From Mesobacillus jeotgali (GTDB taxonomy: Bacteria > Bacillota > Bacilli > Bacillales > Cytobacillaceae): 64,000 bases of DNA. The translations under genes were made by a program, and so were the position numbers. How positions within the stretch are numbered: position 1 is the stretch's first letter; the number at the start of each line of letters is the position of its first letter. Below are positions 1-7,238 of this stretch, piece by piece. Below the pieces are notes generated by a model that searched no databases, was not told where the DNA came from, and saw only the letters and a list, made by a program, of their open reading frames with translations. The stretch is taken from the NCBI RefSeq assembly GCF_900166585.1, contig NZ_FVZC01000009.1:1-64000 (forward strand). The letters run 5' to 3'.

Positions 1-113
<113 letters not shown>

Positions 114-292
114 AAAAACGAAAAGCAAAGGCTAGGAGCCGGAGCTGGACAATGATCATTCGTTCTTCTTGAATTCTTCTTACACATTATCTAGTTTTGA
201 GGGAATAAAGATGTTTACAAAGTGAATTATCTTTAAAATTTCTCTTGCAAAATGCAATAAAGACAGTATAATAGATATTGTCTTGAAAAAAT

Positions 293-408
<116 letters not shown>

Positions 409-474
409 CAGGATGCATTTTACATCCGTTTTTAAGATACGGATCGTGTATCCAGGTCGGAAAAATATCAATAT

Positions 475-549
475 TCCGCAGTAGCTCAGTGGTAGAGCAC
501 TCGGCTGTTAACCGAGCGGTCGTAGGTTCGAATCCTACCTGCGGAGCCA
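475..549 (+). tRNA. tRNA-Asn (GTT)
   Basis: Cloverleaf with acceptor TCCGCAG/CTGCGGA, anticodon loop CTGTTAA and encoded CCA. It is the first tRNA of the array. Confidence 0.97.
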
Positions 550-553
550 ATTT

Positions 554-645
554 GGAGAGCTGTCCGAGAGGTCGAAGGAGCACGATTGGAAATCGTGTAG
601 ACGGTCAACGCTGTCTCAAGGGTTCGAATCCCTTGCTCTCCGCCA
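554..645 (+). tRNA. tRNA-Ser (GGA)
   Basis: Long class II tRNA of 92 nt with a long variable arm, anticodon loop TTGGAAA and encoded CCA. Confidence 0.97.
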
Positions 646-662
646 TAGAAACTTATTTGAAT

Positions 663-737
663 GGCCCCTTGGTCAAGCGGTTAAGACACCGCCCTTTCAC
701 GGCGGTAACACGGGTTCGAATCCCGTAGGGGTCACCA
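663..737 (+). tRNA. tRNA-Glu (TTC)
   Basis: Acceptor GGCCCCT, anticodon loop CTTTCAC flanked by CCGCC/GGCGG, encoded CCA. Confidence 0.97.
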
Positions 738-763
738 TTTACTTTAATTAGTAACTTAATAAT

Positions 764-839
764 GGAGGATTAGCTCAGCTGGGAGAGCATCTGCCTTACA
801 AGCAGAGGGTCGGCGGTTCGATCCCGTCATCCTCCACCA
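764..839 (+). tRNA. tRNA-Val (TAC)
   Basis: Acceptor GGAGGAT/ATCCTCC, anticodon loop CTTACAA, encoded CCA. Confidence 0.97.
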
Positions 840-877
840 GATTTTTTTGCACTAGCGAAAATAATCTTCATTAAGAT

Positions 878-1017
878 CGTCGCGGGGTGGAGCAACGAGC
901 GTTACTTCACTGTATGAACTGCGAGTTGTACCGATCGAGCTGCTCCTTGAGCAAGCTTCCTGAGATCGGGACAGTCAATGCTCTCTAAGAGCATAAATCG
1001 AATAATATTTTTATTAC
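878..1017 (+). repeat. tRNA-fMet 5' fragment plus structured insert
   Basis: Bases 878-894 repeat exactly the start of the intact initiator tRNA and its leader (1018-1034), 140 bp upstream of it. After 'ggagca' the tRNA sequence is replaced by about 120 nt of unrelated but structured DNA. 'ggagca' (889-894) can pair with 'tgctcc' (941-946). A second hairpin is bounded by 'ccgatc' and 'gatcgg', and a third is 'atgctct'/'agagcat' followed by a T-rich stretch. No acceptor 3' strand or anticodon arm is present, so it cannot be a working tRNA. Confidence 0.8.
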
Positions 1018-1020
1018 CGT

Positions 1021-1097
<77 letters not shown>

Positions 1098-1134
1098 TGA
1101 AGTGCTTTTCAAGTTAATCACTTGAAAAGACTTT

Positions 1135-1210
1135 GGTCCCGTGGTGTAGCGGTTAACATGCCTGCCTGTCACGCAGGAGATCGCCGGTTCGATCCCGGTC
1201 GGGACCGCCA
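1135..1210 (+). tRNA. tRNA-Asp (GTC)
   Basis: Acceptor GGTCCCG/CGGGACC, anticodon loop CTGTCAC between CCTGC and GCAGG, encoded CCA. Confidence 0.97.
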
Positions 1211-1219
1211 TTTTAATTG

Positions 1220-1360
1220 TGGCTCAGTAGCTCAGTCGGTAGAGCAAGTTGCTCACTTCATCGAATTAGCTTCTGCGGCAACTTGCGAGAAAGACCGAAG
1301 GTCATTCGAGCAAAGGACATAAGCCATAAGCCTAACATACTTTAGGCAGCAATATTACAT
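1220..1360 (+). repeat. tRNA-Phe 5' fragment plus structured insert
   Basis: Bases 1220-1247 repeat exactly the first 27 nt of tRNA-Phe (with one leader base) found again at 1361-1388, an offset of 141 bp. The fragment covers the acceptor 5' strand and D arm, then turns into about 113 nt of other sequence. This contains a perfect 8-bp stem 'gcaagttg' (1244-1251) with 'caacttgc' (1279-1286), a 'gacc-gaa-ggtc' hairpin and a 'gcctaa'/'ttaggc' hairpin. The build parallels the tRNA-fMet fragment at 878-1017. Confidence 0.8.
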
Positions 1361-1361
1361 T

Positions 1362-1437
1362 GGCTCAGTAGCTCAGTCGGTAGAGCAAAGGACTGAAAAT
1401 CCTTGTGTCGGCGGTTCGATTCCGTCCTGAGCCACCA
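1362..1437 (+). tRNA. tRNA-Phe (GAA)
   Basis: Acceptor GGCTCAG/CTGAGCC, anticodon loop CTGAAAA between AAGGA and TCCTT, encoded CCA. Confidence 0.97.
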
Positions 1438-1509
1438 TTTAAAACATTTCCTGGTTCCTCAGGAAATTCAAACAAATGGGTTTTTCAACATCGGAAATGA
1501 TGTTATAAT

Positions 1510-1594
1510 GGAGGGGTAGCGAAGTGGCTAAACGCGGCGGACTGTAAATCCGCTCCCTCAGGGTTCGGCGGTTCGAATCCGTCCCCCTCCACCA
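1510..1594 (+). tRNA. tRNA-Tyr (GTA)
   Basis: Class II tRNA of 85 nt, anticodon loop CTGTAAA, long variable arm, encoded CCA. In B. subtilis trnD a tRNA-Thr lies between Phe and Tyr. Here that 72-bp spacer holds only a small 'atttcctg'/'caggaaat' hairpin. Confidence 0.97.
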
Positions 1595-1602
1595 TTTAAC
1601 AT

Positions 1603-1676
1603 AGGGGTATAGTTTAAAGGTAGAACGAAGGTCTCCAAAACCTTTGGTGTGGGTTCGATTCCTACTACCCCTGCCA
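1603..1676 (+). tRNA. tRNA-Trp (CCA)
   Basis: Acceptor AGGGGTA/TACCCCT, anticodon loop CTCCAAA, encoded CCA. Confidence 0.97.
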
Positions 1677-1686
1677 ATTTTATTAT

Positions 1687-1763
1687 GGCGATTGTGGCGA
1701 AGTGGTTAACGCATCGGATTGTGGTTCCGACATTCGTGGGTTCGATTCCCATCAGTCGCCCCA
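1687..1763 (+). tRNA. tRNA-His (GTG)
   Basis: Carries the extra 5' G(-1) opposite C73 that marks tRNA-His. Anticodon loop TTGTGGT, encoded CCA. Confidence 0.97.
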
Positions 1764-1803
1764 TTTCAAATCACATATTCAATCATCATTGAATATAATA
1801 TAT

Positions 1804-1878
1804 TGGGCTATAGCCAAGCGGTAAGGCAACGGACTTTGACTCCGTCATGCGTTGGTTCGAATCCAGCTAGCCCAGCCA
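1804..1878 (+). tRNA. tRNA-Gln (TTG)
   Basis: Acceptor TGGGCTA/TAGCCCA, anticodon loop CTTTGAC between ACGGA and TCCGT, encoded CCA. Confidence 0.96.
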
Positions 1879-1881
1879 TTT

Positions 1882-1956
1882 GCGGAAGTAGTTCAGTGGT
1901 AGAATACAACCTTGCCAAGGTTGGGGTCGCGGGTTCGAATCCCGTCTTCCGCTCCA
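1882..1956 (+). tRNA. tRNA-Gly (GCC)
   Basis: Acceptor GCGGAAG/CTTCCGC, anticodon loop TTGCCAA, encoded CCA. Confidence 0.97.
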
Positions 1957-1965
1957 ATATAATAT

Positions 1966-2040
1966 GGCGGCATAGCCAAGTGGTAAGGCAAAGGTCTGCA
2001 AAACCTTTATTCACCGGTTCAAATCCGGTTGCCGCCTCCA
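1966..2040 (+). tRNA. tRNA-Cys (GCA)
   Basis: Acceptor GGCGGCA/TGCCGCC, anticodon loop CTGCAAA, encoded CCA. Confidence 0.97.
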
Positions 2041-2088
2041 TTATCATTATTTATTTAGTGGTTATAGCAGTACTTGAAATCTTAATAT

Positions 2089-2173
2089 GCCGGTGTGGCG
2101 GAATTGGCAGACGCGCACGACTCAAAATCGTGTTCCTTCTGGAGTGTCGGTTCGACCCCGACCACCGGTACCA
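2089..2173 (+). tRNA. tRNA-Leu (CAA)
   Basis: Class II tRNA of 85 nt, anticodon loop CTCAAAA between CACGA and TCGTG, encoded CCA. Confidence 0.97.
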
Positions 2174-2225
2174 TCTTAATTTTAAACAGGGTTTCCTGTT
2201 TTCTTTATTTCATAAGGATATGTAT

Positions 2226-2299
2226 GCGGGTGTAGTTTACTGGTAAAACCTCAGCCTTCCAAGCTGATGTAGTGGGTTCGATTCCCATCACCCGCTCCA
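2226..2299 (+). tRNA. tRNA-Gly (TCC)
   Basis: Acceptor GCGGGTG/CACCCGC, anticodon loop CTTCCAA, encoded CCA. It is the last tRNA of the array. Confidence 0.97.
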
Positions 2300-2312
2300 T
2301 ACATACGCGACT

Positions 2313-2358
2313 AACGCAGTATTTCGTTTCTTAAAAACGACGTACTGCGTTTTTTTTA
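2313..2358 (+). terminator. Terminator of the rRNA-tRNA operon
   Basis: Long stem 'aacgcagta' with 'tactgcgtt' enclosing 'cgttt'/'aaacg', followed by an unbroken T run. Confidence 0.93.
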
Positions 2359-2412
2359 TCTTTTTTATTTTTTACCGAAGCCATCTGTTAAAGGAAGCAG
2401 TCTTCTTATTAA

Positions 2413-2437
2413 CAAGAAAGGGGATGCATCAGCATCC
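2413..2437 (-). terminator. Terminator of the B3/B4-domain gene
   Basis: On the minus strand GGGATGC-TGAT-GCATCCC is followed by a T-rich tail. The upstream arm overlaps the last codons and the stop of the gene. Confidence 0.65.
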
Positions 2438-3097
2438 CACAATTCTGTATGTGCCCGTTCCTCCATGAATCTGGGTGAACATGTTCATCAATGATTCGGT
2501 CATCTTCTGCATGCTTTCTGGTGAGGATGAGGGTCTCATGTAGACGATCTGCAGCGCGTTTTTTGAGCCTTCTTTTACAGAGGTGCGATCAGAATCGACA
2601 AATGGGCTTCCGAATGGACCTAATTCGTCTGCAGATATGATCAAGTTTGCAAGGTTGTTGGTTCTCCCATTCAATCCCGTGTATTCTTCGTTTTGTCCGC
2701 CTATTTTAAGGGTGATGTTTCCTTGAAGCTTGTCACTGTCATATACGCCAATTGGAATTTGATATTCTAGTGAGAAGAAATTGTTCAAGTCAATCGCACT
2801 ATGTATGGATTGAAGATAGTTTTGCCTGGCAATTCTTCGATAGAGAGCTTCTGCTGAATGCCTGTAGCGATTCGGATCTTTGCCTGTTGTTTTAAAAATA
2901 GCACGCCATTCTTTAATCCCTTCGAGATCAGTAACGTTTTTTTCTAAAAGGTCGAAATAGATGGATTCCTGAAAAAGCTGAAGCCTTCCTTTTAGCATTT
3001 GTGGGGATTCGCCTACCTGAATATCTTTATATTCGATTACCCCGACTGAGAATCCGGGTATTAAATCGCATATCGTCCTGGAAACTTGAATTTCCAT
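2429..3097 (-). CDS. B3/B4 tRNA-binding domain protein
   Basis: A 222-aa protein that looks like a free-standing B3/B4 domain, the fold found as the editing/tRNA-binding module of the phenylalanyl-tRNA synthetase beta subunit. Visible family signatures are 'EWRAIFKTTGKDPNRYRHSA' (about residues 62-81) and 'GPFGSPFVDSDRTSV' near residue 160. The start ATG has a strong GGAGG 9 nt upstream. Free-standing members are suspected of clearing mischarged tRNA, but no substrate can be read from sequence. It faces the tRNA array tail to tail and is divergent from queG. No catalytic residue can be assigned with confidence. Confidence 0.8.
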   Translation of the reverse strand: MEIQVSRTICDLIPGFSVGVIEYKDIQVGESPQMLKGRLQLFQESIYFDLLEKNVTDLEGIKEWRAIFKTTGKDPNRYRHSAEALYRRIARQNYLQSIHSAIDLNNFFSLEYQIPIGVYDSDKLQGNITLKIGGQNEEYTGLNGRTNNLANLIISADELGPFGSPFVDSDRTSVKEGSKNALQIVYMRPSSSPESMQKMTESLMNMFTQIHGGTGTYRIVGC

Positions 3098-3204
3098 TGA
3101 TTACACCTCCAAATCTGCTTTAAAATAGTTTATCATAAAAGTAATTTGCCTTTAAATTTATGAGTTCTAATATAGATCATCTTATTGGAAAGGAGGAAGT
3201 CAAA

Positions 3205-4362
3205 TTGGATACGGAGATTCTGAAGAAAGATATTATTGCTTATAGTAAAAGCATAGGTATTGATAAAATCGGTTTTGCAGCGCCAACTGCGTTTGAAGAA
3301 ATGAAAGTTAGATTATACAGGCAGCAGGAACTTCAATATCAATCAGGTTTTGAAGAGAAAGATATTGAAAAGAGGACAGAACCTGCACTTATTTTTAATC
3401 GTCCCAAATCGATTATATCGATTGCTCTCGCATATCCTTCCAAAATGAAAACCCTGGTGGTCAGCAAGAAGGGAGAGCGAAGGGGAATATTTTGCCGGGC
3501 TTCATGGGGGACGGATTATCATGCGGTGTTAAGAGACCGGCTAAAAAAGCTGGAAGAATATATAGCTTCGAAAGTTCCGGGAGCCCGCTTCAAATCGATG
3601 GTTGATACTGGAGAGCTTGTTGACAGGGCCGTGGCTGAAAGGGCAGGAATAGGCTGGAGCGGCAAAAACTGTTCGATCATCACCCCTGAGTTCGGTTCAT
3701 ATGTTTACTTGGGAGAAATGATAACGAATATTCCGTTTGAGCCTGATACACCTATGGAGGACCAGTGCGGCAGCTGTAATAAATGTGTCGATGTTTGTCC
3801 GACAGGGGCGCTTGTACAGGGCGGTCAGCTTGATGCGCAAAAATGTATAGCCTTCCTGACTCAGACTAAGGGGTTTTTAGCCGATGAGTACCGGGAAAAG
3901 CTTGGAAACCGTATTTATGGATGTGATACCTGCCAGACTGTATGTCCTGAAAATAAGGGGAAGGATTTTCACTTCCATACAGAAATGGAGCCGGATCCCG
4001 AGATTGCAAAACCGCTTTTGAGGCCCCTGCTGACGATCAGCAACAGAGAGTTCAAGGAAAGATTCGGCCATGTTTCCGGGTCATGGAGAGGAAAGAAGCC
4101 AATCCAGCGTAATGCAATCATTGCTCTCGCCCATTATAAGGATGATACAGCGATAGAGGAATTAATATTGGTAATGAGAGATGACCCAAGACCTGTCTTG
4201 AGGGGAACTGCAGCCTGGGCTCTCGGAAAAATTGGAGGGAGCGACGCACAGGATGCATTGTTGCGTGCAGCTGATAGAGAACAAGATGAAGAAGTATTGG
4301 AGGAAATCAGGAAAGGTCTTGAATTTTTCAATGCAGATTCAGAGACAAATATAAGAATTTAA
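3205..4362 (+). CDS. queG: Epoxyqueuosine reductase QueG
   Basis: Catalyses the last step of queuosine synthesis in the tRNA anticodon, reducing epoxyqueuosine to queuosine with cobalamin and two 4Fe-4S clusters. The 385-aa product shows the catalytic-Asp region 'SMVDTGELVDRAVAERAG' (Asp near 134), ferredoxin-like cysteine motifs 'CGSCNKCVDVCP' (from about 188) and 'CDTCQTVCP' (from about 240), and C-terminal HEAT-like repeats from about 300. I chose the TTG at 3205, 8 nt after AAGGAGG. A longer reading from ATG 3160 has no ribosome site. It is the yhbA orthologue by position, next to the yhbB-type amidase. Its substrates, tRNA-Asn/Asp/His/Tyr, are all encoded in the array just upstream. Confidence 0.95.
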   Translation: MDTEILKKDIIAYSKSIGIDKIGFAAPTAFEEMKVRLYRQQELQYQSGFEEKDIEKRTEPALIFNRPKSIISIALAYPSKMKTLVVSKKGERRGIFCRASWGTDYHAVLRDRLKKLEEYIASKVPGARFKSMVDTGELVDRAVAERAGIGWSGKNCSIITPEFGSYVYLGEMITNIPFEPDTPMEDQCGSCNKCVDVCPTGALVQGGQLDAQKCIAFLTQTKGFLADEYREKLGNRIYGCDTCQTVCPENKGKDFHFHTEMEPDPEIAKPLLRPLLTISNREFKERFGHVSGSWRGKKPIQRNAIIALAHYKDDTAIEELILVMRDDPRPVLRGTAAWALGKIGGSDAQDALLRAADREQDEEVLEEIRKGLEFFNADSETNIRI

Positions 4363-4363
4363 A

Positions 4364-4394
4364 AAGAATGGATTTTCGTAATCCATTCTTTTTT
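4364..4394 (+). terminator. Terminator after queG
   Basis: Perfect stem AGAATGGATT / AATCCATTCT with loop TTCGT and a T6 tail. Confidence 0.92.
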
Positions 4395-4449
4395 ATGCCT
4401 GAAATTCCGTACACCTACATAAACATGATAGGTGAAGGGAGAGATGACG

Positions 4450-5340
4450 ATGCGTGATCAACTGCAGGAATTGCTGGAACAGCGTGTCCTTCAATGTGTA
4501 TCCATGCCCCGCAATCAGTTGCATGAGTGTCCAGGCATTGAACTGAAGAAGCAAAGTTTTGCAAATAGGTCTGCTGAAATCGTAAAAGCAAAGGCAGACG
4601 GGAGAATCAAGAATAAATTTGAAGATGCTGAAAACGCTTCAGTTTTATACGATGTTAACTTTCAATATTTGATTAAGCAAAAGGGTTTATTTTACATGGA
4701 GGAGGAAGTGGAAAAGCGACGCGCTGAATTTTACAAAGGTGTTCTGGTTAAGGATGAGAAATTGAGTGAGATTGAGCCCGCTGAAACAATTGAGGAATCA
4801 ATGCCTGTCTTTTCGCATGAGGATGTGGCACAGGATAGGAAAGGCTTCAGGTACGACAGGTTAAAGGCAGTCCAGTATGCTGAGCGCTGGTGGAATGACT
4901 ATAATCCCTCATTTAAGAAGTTTGAAGTGGATTGTACGAACTATATATCACAATGTCTTCATGCCGGTGGCGCTCCTATGCGCGGGTACCCCAACCGAAG
5001 TAATGGATGGTGGATGCAAAGTAACAATTGGAGCTTCAGCTGGTCAGTAGCAAATGCAATGAGGTGGCATATTCCTGGTTCCAAGCTTGGATTAAGGGGA
5101 AGAGAGGTGACTATCCCGGAAAAGCTGAAGCTTGGTGACGTGATCTGTTATGATTTCGAGGGTGACGGCCGATTTGACCATACGACAATTGTAACCGGGC
5201 ATGATGCCGACGGAATGCCGCTGGTCAATGCACACACGTATAATTGCCGCATGCGCTACTGGGCTTATAAGGACTCCACTGCCTACACACCTAATATAAA
5301 GTATAAGTTCTTTACAATCACGGATGATGGTGATGACTAA
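4450..5340 (+). CDS. Amidase-domain wall protein (YhbB-like)
   Basis: A 296-aa protein whose C-terminal half, from about residue 140, is an Amidase_6-type domain. The block 'FEVDCTNYISQCLHAGGAPM' holds the likely catalytic Cys, and 'FDHTTIVTGHD' holds the His. Members of this family are papain-like cysteine hydrolases of Bacillus, thought to act on peptidoglycan peptides. There is no obvious signal peptide, so it may act inside the cell or in the developing spore; B. subtilis yhbB lies at the same place beside yhbA and cspR. GGGAG lies 8 nt before ATG 4450; the ATG at 4444 is too close to it. The N-terminal ~130 residues are charged and unassigned. Confidence 0.8.
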   Translation: MRDQLQELLEQRVLQCVSMPRNQLHECPGIELKKQSFANRSAEIVKAKADGRIKNKFEDAENASVLYDVNFQYLIKQKGLFYMEEEVEKRRAEFYKGVLVKDEKLSEIEPAETIEESMPVFSHEDVAQDRKGFRYDRLKAVQYAERWWNDYNPSFKKFEVDCTNYISQCLHAGGAPMRGYPNRSNGWWMQSNNWSFSWSVANAMRWHIPGSKLGLRGREVTIPEKLKLGDVICYDFEGDGRFDHTTIVTGHDADGMPLVNAHTYNCRMRYWAYKDSTAYTPNIKYKFFTITDDGDD

Positions 5341-5367
5341 TAGGAAGTGTTTCCTGGTCCATTTCTT

Positions 5368-5395
5368 TTGCTGTGAAGGAACGTAATGGTATAAT
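5368..5395 (+). promoter_or_regulatory. Putative sigma-A promoter for trmL
   Basis: A perfect TATAAT at 5390-5395 lies 30 nt before the start codon. The -35 (TTGCTG, 16-bp spacer) is weak. Confidence 0.5.
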
Positions 5396-5424
5396 AGCTG
5401 TAGTTTTGATTAGAGGTGAAAGTC

Positions 5425-5904
5425 ATGGCATTGCATGTTGTATTATACCAGCCGCTCATTCCAGCAAATACTGGAAATATCGCGCGCACATGCGCCGGCA
5501 CTGATACCGAGCTTCACTTGATCAGGCCGTTGGGATTCTCCACGGATGACAAAATGCTGAAGCGTGCCGGGTTGGATTATTGGGAACACGTAAAGATCCA
5601 TTACTATGATTCGCTCGATGATTTTTATCAGAAGAACGAGGGTGGAGAATTTTTCTACGTGACCAAATTTGGCAAGAGGGCGCATTCTGATTTTGATTAT
5701 AGTGCAACCGATCAAGATTTCTTCTTTATCTTTGGCCGAGAGACAACCGGACTTCCTGAAGAAGTCATTGAAAAAAATATGGACAGATGCCTTAGGCTGC
5801 CAATGAATGAAAATATTCGTTCTCTTAACCTGTCCAACACAGCCGCAATTTTAATTTATGAGGCACTGAGACAGCAGGACTATCGAGATTTGCGCAAATA
5901 TTAG
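5425..5904 (+). CDS. trmL: tRNA (cytidine/uridine-34-2'-O)-methyltransferase TrmL
   Basis: A SPOUT-class (trefoil-knot) methyltransferase of 159 aa that 2'-O-methylates the wobble base of tRNA-Leu isoacceptors with SAM. Motifs: 'PLIPANTGNIARTCAGT' at the N-terminus, 'IFGRETTGLPEEV' and the knot 'LRLPMNENIRSLNLSNTAAI' near the C-terminus. Start ATG 5425 follows AGAGGTGAAAG at good spacing; a GTG 9 nt upstream lies within the ribosome site. This is the position of cspR in B. subtilis. A tRNA-Leu(CAA), a known type of TrmL substrate, is encoded in the array at the window's left end. Confidence 0.95.
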   Translation: MALHVVLYQPLIPANTGNIARTCAGTDTELHLIRPLGFSTDDKMLKRAGLDYWEHVKIHYYDSLDDFYQKNEGGEFFYVTKFGKRAHSDFDYSATDQDFFFIFGRETTGLPEEVIEKNMDRCLRLPMNENIRSLNLSNTAAILIYEALRQQDYRDLRKY

Positions 5905-5929
5905 GAGGTCAGGCCTGACCTCCTTTTTG
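5903..5929 (+). terminator. Terminator after trmL
   Basis: Perfect 10-bp palindromic stem AGGAGGTCAG/CTGACCTCCT with T5. It starts directly at the trmL stop codon. Confidence 0.92.
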
Positions 5930-5963
5930 GCATGTTCATATCATTAAAGGAGCTGAGAGAAGA

Positions 5964-6713
5964 ATGAATCAGATGATTGAAACCTTATTAAACCACCGCT
6001 CTGTCAGGAGCTTTAAAAGTAAGGCGCTGGACCAGGAGCAAATCGAGGCAATTGTGAAAAGTGCACAGGCAGCATCTACTTCAAGCTTCATACAGGCTTA
6101 TTCGATTATTGGGGTAACAGACCAGGAAAAGAAGGACAAGCTCGCTGAAATTGCTGGCAATCAATCATATGTTGCCGCTAATGGCCATTTCTTTGTGTTC
6201 TGTGCGGACCTCCATCGCCACAAGGTGATAGCAGAAATGGAAAAGGCTGACCTGGATGACTCGATTGAAAGCACAGAAAAATTCATGGTTGCATTAATTG
6301 ATGCTGCACTGGCTGCGCAGAACGCTGCAGTTGCTGCTGAATCAATGGGGCTGGGTATTTGTTATATTGGCGGGATCCGCAATGACCTTGAAGCAGTGAA
6401 GGAAGTATTGAAGACGCCTGAACATGTCATTCCCCTTTTTGGTATGGCAGTAGGTTACCCTGAGCAGGAGACGGATTTGAAGCCTCGCCTTGCAATGGAG
6501 CATATTTATATGGAGAATGAGTATCTGCAAGACCGGAGTGTTTTTGAAAAGCAGCTGCATACCTATAATGAAACAACTTCGGAATATTACCGTGCAAGAA
6601 CCGGCGGGAAGCGTGAAGACACCTGGACCGGCCAAATGGCCAGGATGCTCGGGCGTAAATCGAGGATGTATATGAAAGAGTTTGTGGAAAAACAGAATTT
6701 AAATAAAAAATAA
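5964..6713 (+). CDS. NADPH-dependent nitro/FMN oxidoreductase (NfrA family)
   Basis: A 249-aa flavoprotein of the nitroreductase superfamily, NfsA/NfrA branch. These enzymes use NADPH to reduce nitroaromatics, quinones or free FMN in the cytoplasm. Family marks are 'LLNHRSVRSFKSKALDQEQI' at residues 7-26 (FMN phosphate-binding Arg pair), 'AAQNAAVAAESMGLGICYIG' around 110-130, and the long C-terminal arm 'TWTGQMARML'. The start has AGGAGCTGAGAG upstream. It stands alone between two terminator-like structures, and its 3' flank carries a MITE-like repeat. The exact substrate cannot be told from sequence. Confidence 0.9.
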   Translation: MNQMIETLLNHRSVRSFKSKALDQEQIEAIVKSAQAASTSSFIQAYSIIGVTDQEKKDKLAEIAGNQSYVAANGHFFVFCADLHRHKVIAEMEKADLDDSIESTEKFMVALIDAALAAQNAAVAAESMGLGICYIGGIRNDLEAVKEVLKTPEHVIPLFGMAVGYPEQETDLKPRLAMEHIYMENEYLQDRSVFEKQLHTYNETTSEYYRARTGGKREDTWTGQMARMLGRKSRMYMKEFVEKQNLNKK

Positions 6714-6723
6714 TCATAAAAAA

Positions 6724-6906
6724 AGGCTGTTTCGTAATGATTGTTGTTAAAATCCTAAAGCCGATTTTAACGTGATAAAAGCTATTTTGCAGGTCGGTAC
6801 TAAGTTGGCAAGCTCTTTTCTCTTATTAAACGTTAATTAGTGAAGAAACTTAAGTAAATCCATCCTATTTTGTAGTCAATAGCAACAAAGTTTGAGAAAA
6901 GAGCCT
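6724..6906 (-). repeat. MITE-like repeat, copy 1 (183 bp)
   Basis: One of four copies in the window, in inverse orientation to the others. Ends are imperfect inverted repeats beginning AGGCT(G/C)TTTTC. It contains the internal palindrome GTTAAAATC...GATTTTAAC and the shared core 'gcaggtcggtactaagttgg'. It has no coding capacity and lies 10 bp after the nitroreductase stop. Confidence 0.85.
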
Positions 6907-6914
6907 AAAAAAAT

Positions 6915-6948
6915 AAAAAGCTGCCAATCGGCAGCTTTTTATTTTTTT
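6915..6948 (-). terminator. Terminator of the 31-aa peptide gene
   Basis: AAAAAGCTGCC-GATT-GGCAGCTTTTT on the minus strand, followed by more T. The stem symmetry would let it work for the plus strand too. Confidence 0.85.
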
Positions 6949-7034
6949 GTGATCCCCGGCTTATCATCGTAACCTGCAGTGAAGATTGCAGATAAGAACG
7001 CAACAGTTACACCCAGAATTAAAATCAATTTCAT
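6939..7034 (-). CDS. 31-aa hydrophobic peptide
   Basis: A small reading frame with a full ribosome site (GGGAGG, 11 nt before ATG) and its own terminator starting at its stop. The peptide begins 'MKLILILGVTVAFLSAIFTA', one likely membrane helix, and ends 'GYDDKPGITKK', a charged tail. It is divergent from prkA. I do not recognise a named family. Membrane-anchored micropeptides of this build are common in sporulating bacilli, but no function can be inferred. Confidence 0.65.
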   Translation of the reverse strand: MKLILILGVTVAFLSAIFTAGYDDKPGITKK

Positions 7035-7238
7035 GTATGTAAGCCTCCCTTTATTCGATTTTGTCCATATAGAAATTATTATAGCCTATTATCTTCGAAC
7101 TGTGAAGGATAGCCTTTTATTTTTGCTCCGTGAGTAAAAAAGGACAATCAGGACAGCCCAATGATTACGCATGTTCAAATTGTTTGCTGCATAGAATTTA
7201 TTAATCGTCTCTTGATAACGCTACATGGGGAGGTCCAT

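Noticed and set aside
1446..1467. Terminator inside the tRNA array
   Set aside because: The 'atttcctg'/'caggaaat' hairpin lacks a T run directly after it, and eight tRNAs of the same array follow. It more likely marks the site of a lost tRNA-Thr.
1719..2246. A 175-codon open frame across the tRNA array
   Set aside because: It runs through six tRNA genes, has no ribosome site and is only the translation of tRNA sequence. The same holds for the other frames in 291-2047.
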